From a virus, in IMG/VR virus record IMGVR_UViG_3300017772_000031, positions 1 to 40,631 of that record: a stretch of 40,631 bases of DNA; one strand, given 5' to 3'. How positions within the stretch are numbered: the stretch's first letter is position 1; each line of letters starts with the position of its first letter. Positions 13,403-22,936 of this stretch are shown here, piece by piece. Below the pieces are notes generated by a model, which saw only the letters and a list, made by a program, of their open reading frames with translations, was not told where the DNA came from and did no database searches. The position numbers were made by a program, and so were the translations under genes.

Positions 13403-13893
13403 TAGGACTTGCGAACGACTTTCCTTCGCCTCTTTACCTTTGGCTTGATGCGAGAAGACTTAACCGCTTTTGCTGCGGCTTTGGTGTTCTTTACGAACTG
13501 CTCCCCCTCTTCGGAGCCCTTCTTCTTCTTCTTTGAAGTAGCGATGTACTCAGCCGCGCTGAGTTTTCCGATGGCTTTCTCAGGCATGTAGCGTTCTCCG
13601 GTTTCACCAGAGGGCTTTCCGCTTTTTGTACGCCACTTCTCCTTCGACCATCGCTTCAAAGACCGCTGGCTCTTCTTCATAGAACCCTTTTCCCCACCCT
13701 TCTCTCCACCCTTCTTCTTGCGAAAGGTGCGGGCAACGTCCTGGGCTTTTTTGCCCAGCTCCCCGAAGTGAAACAGGGGGACGCTGGAGTCAGAGTGCTT
13801 TTCACCAGAGTGCAAGGCGCCGTCAGGCATCTTGTGCATCCCACCGTGATATGGCTTTCCGTCTGCAGTGAAGTGTTGAACGCCCTTAGCCAT
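13399..13893 (-). CDS. basic DUF5872-type phage protein
   Basis: 164 residues, very rich in Lys. The core KRWSKEKWRTKSGKPSGETG, GERYMPEKAIGKLSAAEYIATS, split here, matches the DUF5872 pattern often seen in aquatic phage and viral contigs. The N-terminus (HFTADGKPYHGGMHKMPDG) and the basic tail are also typical. A DNA-binding or condensing virion protein is plausible. ATG overlaps the stop of the gene before it by one base. It ends the minus operon. Confidence 0.7.
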   Translation of the reverse strand: MAKGVQHFTADGKPYHGGMHKMPDGALHSGEKHSDSSVPLFHFGELGKKAQDVARTFRKKKGGEKGGEKGSMKKSQRSLKRWSKEKWRTKSGKPSGETGERYMPEKAIGKLSAAEYIATSKKKKKGSEEGEQFVKNTKAAAKAVKSSRIKPKVKRRRKVVRKSY

Positions 13894-14096
13894 TACCTGT
13901 AACCCCCGCCCCTTTTCTTGTACTCAAGCGCAAGCAACTGCGCCTTCCTGGCAGACCACTGCCCAGGCTTTCCGCCTCGAGAGCCAGCAAGAATCTCCTT
14001 GAAGAGACCCTTACGCATACCCGGCATGGTGTAGTTCCCGGCCTCGTTTACGCGACTCTTGCGTGCCCTCTTGCGCTTCGTCTTCTTCTCGTACAC
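13893..14096 (-). CDS. small basic conserved phage protein (67 aa)
   Basis: Basic N-terminus (YEKKTKRKRARKSR) followed by the block GNYTMPGMRKGLFKEILAGS, GGKPGQWSARKAQLLALEYK and GGGYR. This block recurs in many environmental phage proteins beside DUF5872 genes, from my knowledge of such sets. Function is unknown; packaged DNA binding is likely given the charge. It is coupled to the gene at 13399. Confidence 0.7.
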   Translation of the reverse strand: MYEKKTKRKRARKSRVNEAGNYTMPGMRKGLFKEILAGSRGGKPGQWSARKAQLLALEYKKRGGGYR

Positions 14097-14104
14097 AGAG
14101 ACCC

Positions 14105-14470
14105 CTACTCTCCGCTGTCGTCGTCGTCGTCGTCGTCGTCAACAGCAGGCATCTCCTGTGCCGCTACTGCGTGGTCGGAAGACATTGCGTAAAGAGTGTC
14201 GCTTACGTTTAAGCCTGCGCTGCTGCAGACGCCAACCAGGACAGCCCACTGGAGGGGCTTTTGCTTTACAGCGTCTTTGACCACGTCAGTCCACCGAGAG
14301 AGGAGACCGTGGTCTCTACTCGGAGCCACAGTCTCCTTGTGGATGACGACAAGCCTTCGCACCTCATCGAGTCTGGCGTCAAACTCAGTGCGTAGACCGT
14401 CAATCTCTTTACGCAACTCGCGCGTTTCAGAGAGGTTCTCACGCACTAGTCCGATGATTTCGTCAGACAT
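14105..14470 (-). CDS. coiled-coil membrane protein with poly-Asp tail
   Basis: 121 residues. N-terminal coiled coil (LVRENLSETRELRKEIDGL) then QWAVLVGVCSSAGLNVSD, a weak membrane-like span at about 74-91, and an acidic end with eight consecutive Asp encoded by (GTC)8 on the plus strand. The layout resembles phage proteins annotated as holin-like or virion accessory. The tail length could vary by slippage. No function is assigned. Confidence 0.55.
   Translation of the reverse strand: MSDEIIGLVRENLSETRELRKEIDGLRTEFDARLDEVRRLVVIHKETVAPSRDHGLLSRWTDVVKDAVKQKPLQWAVLVGVCSSAGLNVSDTLYAMSSDHAVAAQEMPAVDDDDDDDDSGE
14117..14140 (-). repeat. (GAC)8 trinucleotide tract
   Basis: Eight perfect GTC units on the plus strand (GAC on the coding strand) give the poly-Asp tail of the 14105-14470 protein. 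A perfect tract of this length is prone to in-frame slippage. Confidence 0.9.
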
Positions 14471-14507
14471 CGATCTATCTCATCACCGATAGGTACGTTT
14501 TTTCCAT

Positions 14508-14702
14508 CTACTCAAACCAAGAGGATGCGATTGCAACAGCAGCTTCTATCTCTTGCGGAGTTCCGCCAGTGGCAGACCATGCACCGTCAACCTTGACTGC
14601 GATTAATTCTGTGCGTTCAAGCGTGATAACAGCAGACAAACCGTCGTCGCTGGCCCTCATATCGCCAGAGCTATACTCCCCGAACACCTCTGGTCCAGTC
14701 AT
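14508..14702 (-). CDS. hypothetical protein (64 aa)
   Basis: Acidic small protein, MTGPEVFGEYSSGDMRAS to SSWFE, with a beta-strand run (LSAVITLERTELIAVKVDGAW) and an amphipathic C-terminal helix. It starts one base after the stop of the preceding gene. Its place among virion genes suggests a minor structural or assembly part. No family is recognised. Confidence 0.55.
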   Translation of the reverse strand: MTGPEVFGEYSSGDMRASDDGLSAVITLERTELIAVKVDGAWSATGGTPQEIEAAVAIASSWFE

Positions 14703-14703
14703 C

Positions 14704-15450
14704 TCATACTCCAGTTGGCGTGATGTTTGAGTCTAGGTAGAGCAACGTTCCGTAGTTCTGTGTTCCAGCAGCGTCTTGGCCGATGGCAATGCCGAACCGC
14801 ACTGGGACACTGAGACCCGACATAAGGTAGTTATAGAACCATGCCGTTGTGCTTACTCCCTGCTTCCACAGGGTCCATGTCACGTTTTCGGGGTCGGTCT
14901 CGTCGTCCGTCGAGTACCAGGCATTCATTCCGCCCATGCTGCCAATCGCCATACGCATCCAAAGAGTTTTGTTGGATGTGACGTTTGGTCCTACGGTCCA
15001 GGTGCTGCCTTGCTCGTAATTGATTGTATAGGTGCCGTCACCTCTGATTGAACTGTACGTCCTGTCAACGGAAGGAGCGTCCTGATCTTCACACATGAAG
15101 ATTCCAAACTCAGGGTATGAACCAGTGACCAGATTGTCAGCCCGCAGTCTCGCGCGAATCTCTAGACCGTCAGTTACGGTTCTAGTGGCCTTCCATTCGA
15201 TACGAGGCGCCTCGTATCTGTTAGTCAGGGAGCCGTTAAAAGACGAGCGAGTAGCGGTAGTCCCCTCATGCGTCATTCGCAGTTCGCCGCTACTGATTGA
15301 CGCGGCACCTAGATTTCCCGTAACCGGCTCTGTGATGTTCATTCCTGCAGGCCGACTACTAGTAAGGTCTGCGTAGTCTGTAGACATGTCGAACACCCAG
15401 CGACTAGAACCGCCGCCGCCGCCGCCGCCTCCTCCTCCTCTAATAGGCAT
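14704..15450 (-). CDS. beta-rich virion appendage protein with poly-Gly N-terminus
   Basis: 248 residues. After MPIR come ten glycines and SSRWVFDMSTDYADL, then a beta-rich domain resembling lectin or jelly-roll folds (IEWKATRTVTDGLEIRARL, TLWMRMAIGSMGGM). No enzyme motif is seen. A glycine hinge followed by a lectin-like domain fits a tail or capsid appendage that binds carbohydrate. The assignment is inferred from sequence texture and place in the virion operon. Confidence 0.55.
   Translation of the reverse strand: MPIRGGGGGGGGGGSSRWVFDMSTDYADLTSSRPAGMNITEPVTGNLGAASISSGELRMTHEGTTATRSSFNGSLTNRYEAPRIEWKATRTVTDGLEIRARLRADNLVTGSYPEFGIFMCEDQDAPSVDRTYSSIRGDGTYTINYEQGSTWTVGPNVTSNKTLWMRMAIGSMGGMNAWYSTDDETDPENVTWTLWKQGVSTTAWFYNYLMSGLSVPVRFGIAIGQDAAGTQNYGTLLYLDSNITPTGV
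15411..15440 (-). repeat. GGN codon run (poly-Gly)
   Basis: Ten glycine codons in a row, read on the minus strand as a GGA block and then a GGC block, mixing two trinucleotide units. Located at the very start of the 14704-15450 gene, where slippage would alter the hinge length. Confidence 0.85.
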
Positions 15451-15461
15451 CTACAACTCCC

Positions 15462-15767
15462 TTAAGGCTGTGTGTGCTCGAACCAAGAAACAGTAGCAAC
15501 CGGAGTTCCGCTTGCTGCCTTTACCTTAATCGAGACTGCGGTGCCAAGAGGATAGTTCTCGTTGCCAAGAACGTATGAAGCGCCAGCAGGAACGCTTTCC
15601 TCTGGAGTTAGCGTGGCCTGGTCCTGCACCGTAAAGGCAATCGCTGAGTCACTAAGAGTGACCGCTGCCGAGATGGCTCCGATAGGAATCAGAAGAGCTG
15701 CCCCATAACCTGTACCCAGGGTCTGCTTGAGGAACTTTCTGTCTACTGCGTGAAAAGCTTTGGTCAT
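15462..15767 (-). CDS. hypothetical small virion protein (101 aa)
   Basis: Begins MTKAFHAVDRKFLKQTL, then an alanine- and valine-rich beta part (AALLIPIGAISAAVTLS, VLGNENYPLGTAVSIKVKAAS). Looks like a small beta-sandwich, perhaps a decoration or tail accessory protein. Ends just upstream of the poly-Gly gene, in the same operon. No family is recognised. Confidence 0.55.
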   Translation of the reverse strand: MTKAFHAVDRKFLKQTLGTGYGAALLIPIGAISAAVTLSDSAIAFTVQDQATLTPEESVPAGASYVLGNENYPLGTAVSIKVKAASGTPVATVSWFEHTQP

Positions 15768-15779
15768 CTGTCTTCCTCG

Positions 15780-18700
15780 TTATTGCGTTGCTTCTTCTGG
15801 AACTCTGCCCCCACGCTTCGGCATGACACTTATGTCATACATCTCTTTGTTTTCGCGCAAGAGATCCTTAAGCATTCTGATTGTTTCGTATGAGTACTCT
15901 TGAATAGTTTTGGGATCAAGCTGTCTGCTTTTGAAGCCGCCGACAAGCGTCAGGGCTCTGTCCAGATTGCTTGCCTTTTGTCTCGGCATAGACGGGTCTG
16001 CGCTAGGAACGAAACTCTCTTTAAGGGCAGTGTTGAAGTTGCCCAGGATCCTCTTCACAGGGTGCGCCATATAAATCTGATGGGCCTTGACCGCTCGAGG
16101 AATGTCTTTTCGATACCTAAGCACCCCGCCGCCTTCCCCCTTGCCGACATATAGGTCTGCGACCTGAGGAGGAAACATCCTGGCTATCTCACTCGCAGGC
16201 ACCTTGTAGAAACCAATTTGGGAGCCAAACTTCTCTCCGGTTTTGGGGTCCACCACTCCTTCTACAAAGCCAACGTCTTCTTGAATGAGACGAGGCATCT
16301 TCTCGTAGTCTGTGCCAGACGTAATCCTGTTAAGGGGCATCTTTCTAAAGAAAGACCTTCCGAAAACACGCTCCATCATAACCTTGAGTAAGGGGTTAGA
16401 CATTGACCCTGCGGTACCCAGAGGCCCCTTAAGCATCAACTCCATAGCCGCTTCCGGTGGAGAGTTTAGGCCCGCGATAACTTTGTTCACGCCGACATCA
16501 GCAAGCCATCGGTCTCCGTAGTACTCAGGGACTTCATAAGCGTTGTAGTCAGCCTCGAATGCATCCATGATTTTCACGATTGCGTTGTAGCGCAAAGGAT
16601 GCTCCGCCATTAGCTCCGCTTGAAGAAACAGGTTCTTCTTGTTCCAGGTGTAGAACGGGAAGAGCTTACGCATGACGTTCTTCTCGAACGCAGACAAGTC
16701 GTCGTAGTCAAACGTCGCCTTAACTGCAGCCCTTCCTGAGTCTGCAAACGAGCCGCTCTTCCTAAACTCTGCAAGAGCGTTTTGAATCTTCGCATGGTCT
16801 TCGATATGTCGGCCAGCCCCGCCCACAATCGGAGACACCGCATCGTTCAGCATAGAAAACGCAAAAGCGCCAAGTCCTGCTGTTGCCGCTACAGGTGCGT
16901 TCCCGCTCGTTATGCCAAGAGTCAGCGCCGTCTGAGCCCCGCCGACCTTTGTGGCTTTGCTTAAAGACTCTTTTAGAACCTGGTTCCACGCCTCGTCGAA
17001 TGCGGCTTTGAAGGCAACCGGCAAAGCCTCCCTGACTCTCTCCGGGTTCTGAACGGCTTCTGCAAACAATCCCTTGAGCCCCCCTGGGCCGAGCGACTCC
17101 TTGAACGCTTTTCCAGCGTCCTTCATGTAGTACTGATAACCACCAGTCACTGTTGCAGAGCCAAGGCTCCCGGCGAGAGCGCCAAAGAAAGCTCTCTTCA
17201 CCCTGTCCTCAGGCTTGTCTCCTGAGATAGCGCCAGCGCCAGCGCCAGCGGCAGCGCCAGCCAGCATTGCCTTCATCCCAAGGCCAGGGTCTACCCTTAT
17301 GTTTTTTACAGGGTCGTCGAAAGTGCCTCCGACAATGTCGGATATCCATCCATGCCTTCGGGCAGAAGCCCTCCACTCTTTTGCGGTCATGGTTACTGAC
17401 GACTGGCCGTCGATTACATTTCCCTTTTTGAGCGGAACCGTAATCTTCTGCGCGTCGGGCGCAGTAAGAATTGTCTGAGACAGAATCATGTTCTCTGGGC
17501 GCACGGCATCTAGGCCGTTTGTCAGGTAGCTCGACATGATGTTGCTTATGTAGTTACGGGCGTGGAACTGGGCAGCATAAATCGTCATCCCGGCTTTCCA
17601 CACAGAGGTGTAGGCGTTCAACGAACTGCCGGGAAGGCCCCTGTCGTATGCCTTCATGAACTGCTCCATCGTGGATGGATTTGCCATTTGGCTAAGGGAG
17701 TTCGCTACTTGGTCCGGCAGATAAATCGGAGCCTTAAACATCTCCGTTATTTGCAACTTGTCAGACTCAGTAAGAGGGGCGCCAGCCTCCCTGAGAGCTT
17801 GATAGAAGTTGTCTACATCGGTTACGGAGAACCTGTTCTCAAGAGTGTTGAGGGCTTCTTGAACACGCTTGTTCCCCCACCCGTCCCACATGAGAAGCTC
17901 AGGGGACACGTTCCTCATAAGGGTCACGCCCTTAAGCCTTTGATAGCCTTCGAGCCTAGCCGCCTTGTCTGATTCGGAAAAACGACGAGTGAGAATTGGC
18001 TTTCCTGTCTTTCCAACCTCTGTAGCTAGCTTCGTAAAGCGTTCCCCCTCAGGGAATATCCGAACTACGTCTTTCAACATCTCTCGGTTTACAAGACCAT
18101 CCACAACGTCTGACCCGTACCTTCTTGTGATTTGGACGATGTCGTCTTCAAAAAGGTTTGTCTCTCGAATCCCTAGTTCATCAATGACATCTTCGATTTG
18201 CTCGTCGGGTGTGCCGCGCCTTACAGGTCGGCCAGAGGTTGCCGCCAGCTTCTTCTCCTCGTCCAGAAACATCTTCGCTACGTTCCTTCTGGACTCCTCG
18301 TTGATTTCGTTGATGGTCCCCTTTATTTTTCGTTGCTTCTCTGAAGCGATTGCGGAGCTGAATACGTCTTCACCTCGCCCCTTGAGCCCCTTGTTGATTT
18401 TCTTAATCATCTCAGTCCGGCCACGATGAGAAAGGACGTGGGGCACGTAGCCCTCAACGAACACCCTTTCAAAGAACTCGGACTTTGACTGCCCTCCAAG
18501 GCGACCCTGAGCCTTCATCTTCCGGTACATGCCGTCGTAGAAGTCCTTAAGGACAACGAGCGCCTCCCTGGCCCCGTCGCTTAAGCCCTCAAGCTCTTCG
18601 ATGGACTGACCCCCCTTAGCCATGCGCTCCCAGGCTCTTTCTGCCTGTTTAGCGTCGGATACTGTGAGGCCAGCAAAGGCTTTAACTGCCTTTTTGTTTG

Positions 18701-21272
18701 CCCTAAGAGAGGATAGTTGCGACTGCGCTTGAGCGACCTTCATGAGATCGTACTGAGCGCCAGCCGCCTCTCCTGCGCTTGAAGATCCAGTAATGGTCTT
18801 CATTACGGACTCGAGAAGCCGTATCTGGTCTCCGCGCTCATCAAGAGAGTCCAGCAGCATTTGGTCTAAATTAGACTGGGGCTGCAGGGCATCTAGGTAT
18901 TTCCGGTTAGCTACGTTGTACGATTTCTCTAACGAGGCTAGTTGCTGTTTTTTAGAGCGAATCTCTGCTGCTTCTTCTGCCGTAATTGAACCAATATTGC
19001 TCTCAAGATTTTTCAGATCCTCCAAGACATTCTTGGCTTGCTCCATAATCTTGTCGCGAGAAGTTCTCGAATCAGAAACTCTCTTCGCTTTTCCTGACAA
19101 GAACTGAGCAGCAGTAGAGGTGTTCTTCTCTAGCCGCCTGTAAATCTGCTCTGGATTGAACTGAAGGGCATCTTTCACCGCGCCTTCGATTGCAGAAAAG
19201 ACGACCCCGGCGCTCCTTACGTCTTCCATCGGTCGGCCAAGAACCTCGAGATACTTAGACGTAGTGACTCGCTCTTTAGGTCCAGCAGTGCCTCTAAGCA
19301 CCTTCCTAAGGGCTTCGTCTATTTCGGCATTCATCGCAGCCTGCGATGCTCTTTTCTTTGCGCCAGTAACGTGCCGGAACAGCTTCCATCTTTCGTCGCC
19401 AATAAGCCTCGAGGCAGTGAGCGGCCTGGTCACCCCGTTTGCGTCAACAACAGTAAGCCTCTGCCCCTTTCCAAACACACTCTGCGCTTTGTCTGCCCCA
19501 CTAGCTGTTTTATTAGCGAGCAAAGGGAGTATCCCGCCAGACATGTCTGACATGGCGCCGACAACTTTCCTCGAGCCCTTGCCTGCCGCCTTCGCCACGG
19601 AAACAACCGGAGCCTGCTCAGGGAAGAAGGCAGGAGACTTCTTGCTAGCGGTCTGTGCGACTATTTTGTCTGGGTTAAGGGAGACGTTTATCCCGCCGTC
19701 ATCTCCGACACGCACGCTAAGGGCGTCTGAGATATCGACCGCTGCGACCTTAGGGCCTGCCTTTTCTTTCGCTGCCGCGAACAGGGCCTCGACCCCATTG
19801 TCAACAGAGCCCCTCAGCAGAACCGCTTGTTCGACACTGAGGTCTTTGCCTGTCTGCCGCCTCACTTTGTCTGCGGCTTTAAGGTACTGCTGCCCCTTCT
19901 CGACCCTCATCGTCTTTTGACCAACCCTGGTCATCTTGCCGATTGAGGTGGCTACTGTTGCCACTGCACGCGGGTTAATGGCGTCCATCGCAAGGTCTGG
20001 GGATATGGTAAGCGCAAAGTTAGCCATCCCCATTCCGGCGGATGTGTCACCAGCGCGAATAGCCTCCCTTAGGTCAAGCTCATCACTCTCAAGTTGAGAC
20101 GCGAACAGGCCAGGAAACTCTCTGTAGAAACGACCCGCTGTTCGCAAGCCTCCTAGGTTTGAGCCTCCGGCGTCTTTCCTCGCAGCCTCTTCTGTAGCCA
20201 GAACAGCGGCTTTGTACCCAGACAAAACTGCCCTAGGGCCTGCGCCGATAAAGGAAGACACTTGCTGGACGTTAGCCCGCGCATCTTCCAACTCCTTCCC
20301 CCTTAGGCCAAACGCTCCGCGAAGAAGAATGTCTGTTGCGTCCACGGCTCGAGGGGTTTGCTCGAGGTCTCCTCTTGTCCCAGAAACCTTGAACGGTCTC
20401 GGAGAATTGCCGCCATAAGGGTCTGCCGTGTTCATTGGCTTAAAGTACTCAAACGCTAGAGCGGCCCTGTCTTTATAGGAGGCTGCAGAGGAGATAAGAC
20501 CCTCGCGCTCTTCCTCGCTAAGGCTCTTGTCTTTATCGAAGCCCTGCTCGATTTCGTACTTATCGAGGTCTTTGACGATTCTTTTGTAGACATCCTTTGT
20601 GGCATAGGCGTCGTCGAGTGAGTTAACGAACTCGTTGCGCCTTTCAATGCTCATGCCCGCGAGCCCGTCAATGTCGGCCTCTTGGTCGAACCCGCTGAAA
20701 AGCGTTCTTGATACCCCTGTGACTGCCGCCTTTCCGCCGCCCAGAAACTTAAACAGGAGGGGGGTAGCCACAGCAGCGTCTACGACATCTCCAACCTTCT
20801 GGGCTCCGGTCATTTGGCCGGGTAGAGCCTTACGGTCCTCTAATACCTTCTCGACATTAGACGGGGCTACCGAAGTTCCAGCGCCAAGCCCAGCCATATT
20901 TACCGCGCTTTGCGCGCTGGAATCAGAAAGCCTACCGACATCCCTTCTAGAAAGCCCAAAGACCTTGCTGGCGTCTGAGCGTAATCCGCTATCTATTCGT
21001 TTCTTTTGCTGAAGGTCTTTCTGCTTGTCGAACTTGATTGGGGTGCGAAGTTGCTGTGCAAAAGCCTTGACGATTAGTTCGTTTCTCCTTGCCCCCGGCT
21101 TGTCTGCATCCGCTCCCCATATAGCGTTGAACTCTCCAGGGCTGGACTGGAAAACATCAACGCCCTTCCCGCCAGACTCAACGTAGTCCGCGATACGCTG
21201 CCTCTGGGCAAACGTGTCGGTCTCTCCGTCAAAGATTTGCTCTCCGAGTTCTTTTTTTATTCGGTATCGCAT
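15780..21272 (-). CDS. giant internal virion/ejection protein (1830 aa)
   Basis: The largest gene. Mostly helical and basic. A coiled-coil region lies at about 737-824 (LESNIGSITAEEAAEIRSKK). Glycine-zipper membrane-like stretches lie at about 1334-1385 (MLAGAAAGAGAGAISG; FFGALAGSLGSATVTGGY) and 1437-1485 (AATAGLGAFAFSML). Around 1527-1550 is FEKNVMRKLFPFYTWNKKNL, like the LPD38 domain of large phage polyvalent proteins. Such proteins are ejected with the DNA to form a channel across the envelope, as T7 gp15/gp16 do. No transglycosylase motif or vRNAP motif was recognised. Confidence 0.7.
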   Translation of the reverse strand: MRYRIKKELGEQIFDGETDTFAQRQRIADYVESGGKGVDVFQSSPGEFNAIWGADADKPGARRNELIVKAFAQQLRTPIKFDKQKDLQQKKRIDSGLRSDASKVFGLSRRDVGRLSDSSAQSAVNMAGLGAGTSVAPSNVEKVLEDRKALPGQMTGAQKVGDVVDAAVATPLLFKFLGGGKAAVTGVSRTLFSGFDQEADIDGLAGMSIERRNEFVNSLDDAYATKDVYKRIVKDLDKYEIEQGFDKDKSLSEEEREGLISSAASYKDRAALAFEYFKPMNTADPYGGNSPRPFKVSGTRGDLEQTPRAVDATDILLRGAFGLRGKELEDARANVQQVSSFIGAGPRAVLSGYKAAVLATEEAARKDAGGSNLGGLRTAGRFYREFPGLFASQLESDELDLREAIRAGDTSAGMGMANFALTISPDLAMDAINPRAVATVATSIGKMTRVGQKTMRVEKGQQYLKAADKVRRQTGKDLSVEQAVLLRGSVDNGVEALFAAAKEKAGPKVAAVDISDALSVRVGDDGGINVSLNPDKIVAQTASKKSPAFFPEQAPVVSVAKAAGKGSRKVVGAMSDMSGGILPLLANKTASGADKAQSVFGKGQRLTVVDANGVTRPLTASRLIGDERWKLFRHVTGAKKRASQAAMNAEIDEALRKVLRGTAGPKERVTTSKYLEVLGRPMEDVRSAGVVFSAIEGAVKDALQFNPEQIYRRLEKNTSTAAQFLSGKAKRVSDSRTSRDKIMEQAKNVLEDLKNLESNIGSITAEEAAEIRSKKQQLASLEKSYNVANRKYLDALQPQSNLDQMLLDSLDERGDQIRLLESVMKTITGSSSAGEAAGAQYDLMKVAQAQSQLSSLRANKKAVKAFAGLTVSDAKQAERAWERMAKGGQSIEELEGLSDGAREALVVLKDFYDGMYRKMKAQGRLGGQSKSEFFERVFVEGYVPHVLSHRGRTEMIKKINKGLKGRGEDVFSSAIASEKQRKIKGTINEINEESRRNVAKMFLDEEKKLAATSGRPVRRGTPDEQIEDVIDELGIRETNLFEDDIVQITRRYGSDVVDGLVNREMLKDVVRIFPEGERFTKLATEVGKTGKPILTRRFSESDKAARLEGYQRLKGVTLMRNVSPELLMWDGWGNKRVQEALNTLENRFSVTDVDNFYQALREAGAPLTESDKLQITEMFKAPIYLPDQVANSLSQMANPSTMEQFMKAYDRGLPGSSLNAYTSVWKAGMTIYAAQFHARNYISNIMSSYLTNGLDAVRPENMILSQTILTAPDAQKITVPLKKGNVIDGQSSVTMTAKEWRASARRHGWISDIVGGTFDDPVKNIRVDPGLGMKAMLAGAAAGAGAGAISGDKPEDRVKRAFFGALAGSLGSATVTGGYQYYMKDAGKAFKESLGPGGLKGLFAEAVQNPERVREALPVAFKAAFDEAWNQVLKESLSKATKVGGAQTALTLGITSGNAPVAATAGLGAFAFSMLNDAVSPIVGGAGRHIEDHAKIQNALAEFRKSGSFADSGRAAVKATFDYDDLSAFEKNVMRKLFPFYTWNKKNLFLQAELMAEHPLRYNAIVKIMDAFEADYNAYEVPEYYGDRWLADVGVNKVIAGLNSPPEAAMELMLKGPLGTAGSMSNPLLKVMMERVFGRSFFRKMPLNRITSGTDYEKMPRLIQEDVGFVEGVVDPKTGEKFGSQIGFYKVPASEIARMFPPQVADLYVGKGEGGGVLRYRKDIPRAVKAHQIYMAHPVKRILGNFNTALKESFVPSADPSMPRQKASNLDRALTLVGGFKSRQLDPKTIQEYSYETIRMLKDLLRENKEMYDISVMPKRGGRVPEEATQ

Positions 21273-21278
21273 TTTGGG

Positions 21279-22934
21279 CTATTCCGCGTTGAGCGGAAAC
21301 GCACCCATATCGTCTCCTACAAACTCATCGCCACTGCCCTTCTTCGGCGCGCGAGTTTGACGATTCCAGGGCTCGTCGCTGCTAGATGGTGACCTGCGCT
21401 TCAGCCTAATCATCTGCATGACCATCTTCATTTGTTCGGGCTTGCCTAGGCTGTTCAGAAGAGCCTCTTTATCAGAATCATTTAATCGAGAATCAGGGTC
21501 TTCAAGAACGGACCTGATGTCCGCTTCGGAAACCTCTTCGATTTCAGCCCCACCTGCCTCGCCAAAGCGAGGAATGACCTTTGAGATATCACCTTCTTTA
21601 TTTGCATCAACAGCACGGAATGCGAGCGCCGCACGCTGGATAGACTCAGCCTCCGAGAGACCCAGGTTGTTTTTTGAGTCCTCATACACTTCTCCGAATA
21701 CCGATTGCGCTGCCGCCTCGCGGTTTGCTTTCGTGTCTTCGTACTTTTGCCTACTGAGACGATTCCTCTCTGCATCGACCCCAGTTGTCCTCTTGCTCCT
21801 CAAATCCAACCCTTCCTCCTTAAGCGAGTCCATGAAGGATTTGTTTACGAACTTAGAGAGGGCAAGAATGGTAATGCCATTTTCGTATGCAGCGAAGGCT
21901 ATGTTGTCTCTGTCTTCGTCGCTGTAGTTGAACTTCTCCTGTATTGGCTTAAGAACAGCCCGGTACGCAGGAAGAGCTTCGTTCCTCTTTTGGTCTGCAG
22001 CAGCCTCCGCAGCAAGAGCGGCCTCTTGAGCCTCCCTTTCTGAAGCAATCTGTGCAGCCCGACGCATTAGAGACATGTCGTCTCGGTACATCCCTGTTCG
22101 CTGCGCGTAGTAGTTCTCGTAGTCCTGTTGCGTCTTTTCCAGCTCTGCTCTTGATAGGTCTCCCCGTCGCGTAAGCAAAAAGCTCTGGAACTCCTGTGGA
22201 GTCTGGAGATAGTCGGAGCGGTATCCAACCCTCTCAGCAGGGTTCTGCATGGGGACATCGACAAAGCCCCGCGTCGGAGACATTCTCTCCATCGCGAGAG
22301 CGTCTTGCGTAAACCTTTCCGCCTGGTTGGGAGTAAGCTCGCCACTCTGGACTCGCTCCATAGCCTTCTGACTTATCCGAGACTCGGATGTCGGCTGCTG
22401 GCGGAAGTACTCGTTTGCGCTTAACCCGGCGCCTCCGGTCAGGCCCAGCCCCGCCTCGTAAAGCGTGCGCTCTTCATCGCTCATTGCGGGAGAGCCTTCG
22501 GGCGCATTGGCTAGAACGTTGAGGCGACTAGTTTTTGGAGTACCCCAGATTATGTCTGGGTCACCGTCAAACATCGGTCGCAGCTTAAGGTCTGGGATTT
22601 CAGCCGCTTTGGCAGCGCCAACCGCTTGCCTTTGCCAGTCAGACATCGAAATAGGCGAAAAAGAAACGGAGCCCGCAGAAGACTTGCCCTTACCAGAAGA
22701 TACTGTCGGGGCTACCGAAACACCCCCAGGGCTCACCGACATAGCCGCAGCAATCTTCCTGTCGTCTTCGATGCGTCGATTCCTCTCACGGCCAAGCTCA
22801 CGGTTAAGCGCACTGGTCGCCATCGAATCGCCAAGGCGAGCCCCGCGCAAAGCGGATGAAAACGCATCTGCAAAGGAGTTTGGCCCAACAAGCGAAAGTG
22901 CTTCCGGGTCAACCGTGTATTTCGCGCGAGCCAT
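21279..22934 (-). CDS. internal virion protein (551 aa)
   Basis: Helical and charged. The N-terminus (LVGPNSFADAFSSALRGARL) leads to a Ser/Gly-rich stretch, a long coiled coil (MRRAAQIASEREAQEAALAAEAAADQ in parts) and an acidic end. Placed directly before the 1830-residue protein, with a six-base gap, so the two are probably made together. It resembles the middle ejection protein of podoviruses by position and texture. No catalytic motif seen. Confidence 0.6.
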   Translation of the reverse strand: MARAKYTVDPEALSLVGPNSFADAFSSALRGARLGDSMATSALNRELGRERNRRIEDDRKIAAAMSVSPGGVSVAPTVSSGKGKSSAGSVSFSPISMSDWQRQAVGAAKAAEIPDLKLRPMFDGDPDIIWGTPKTSRLNVLANAPEGSPAMSDEERTLYEAGLGLTGGAGLSANEYFRQQPTSESRISQKAMERVQSGELTPNQAERFTQDALAMERMSPTRGFVDVPMQNPAERVGYRSDYLQTPQEFQSFLLTRRGDLSRAELEKTQQDYENYYAQRTGMYRDDMSLMRRAAQIASEREAQEAALAAEAAADQKRNEALPAYRAVLKPIQEKFNYSDEDRDNIAFAAYENGITILALSKFVNKSFMDSLKEEGLDLRSKRTTGVDAERNRLSRQKYEDTKANREAAAQSVFGEVYEDSKNNLGLSEAESIQRAALAFRAVDANKEGDISKVIPRFGEAGGAEIEEVSEADIRSVLEDPDSRLNDSDKEALLNSLGKPEQMKMVMQMIRLKRRSPSSSDEPWNRQTRAPKKGSGDEFVGDDMGAFPLNAE

Positions 22935-22936
22935 TC

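Noticed and set aside
19264-19920. 218-aa plus-strand frame
   Set aside because: Antisense to the 1830-residue virion gene, Ser/Thr/Ala-rich, no start support.
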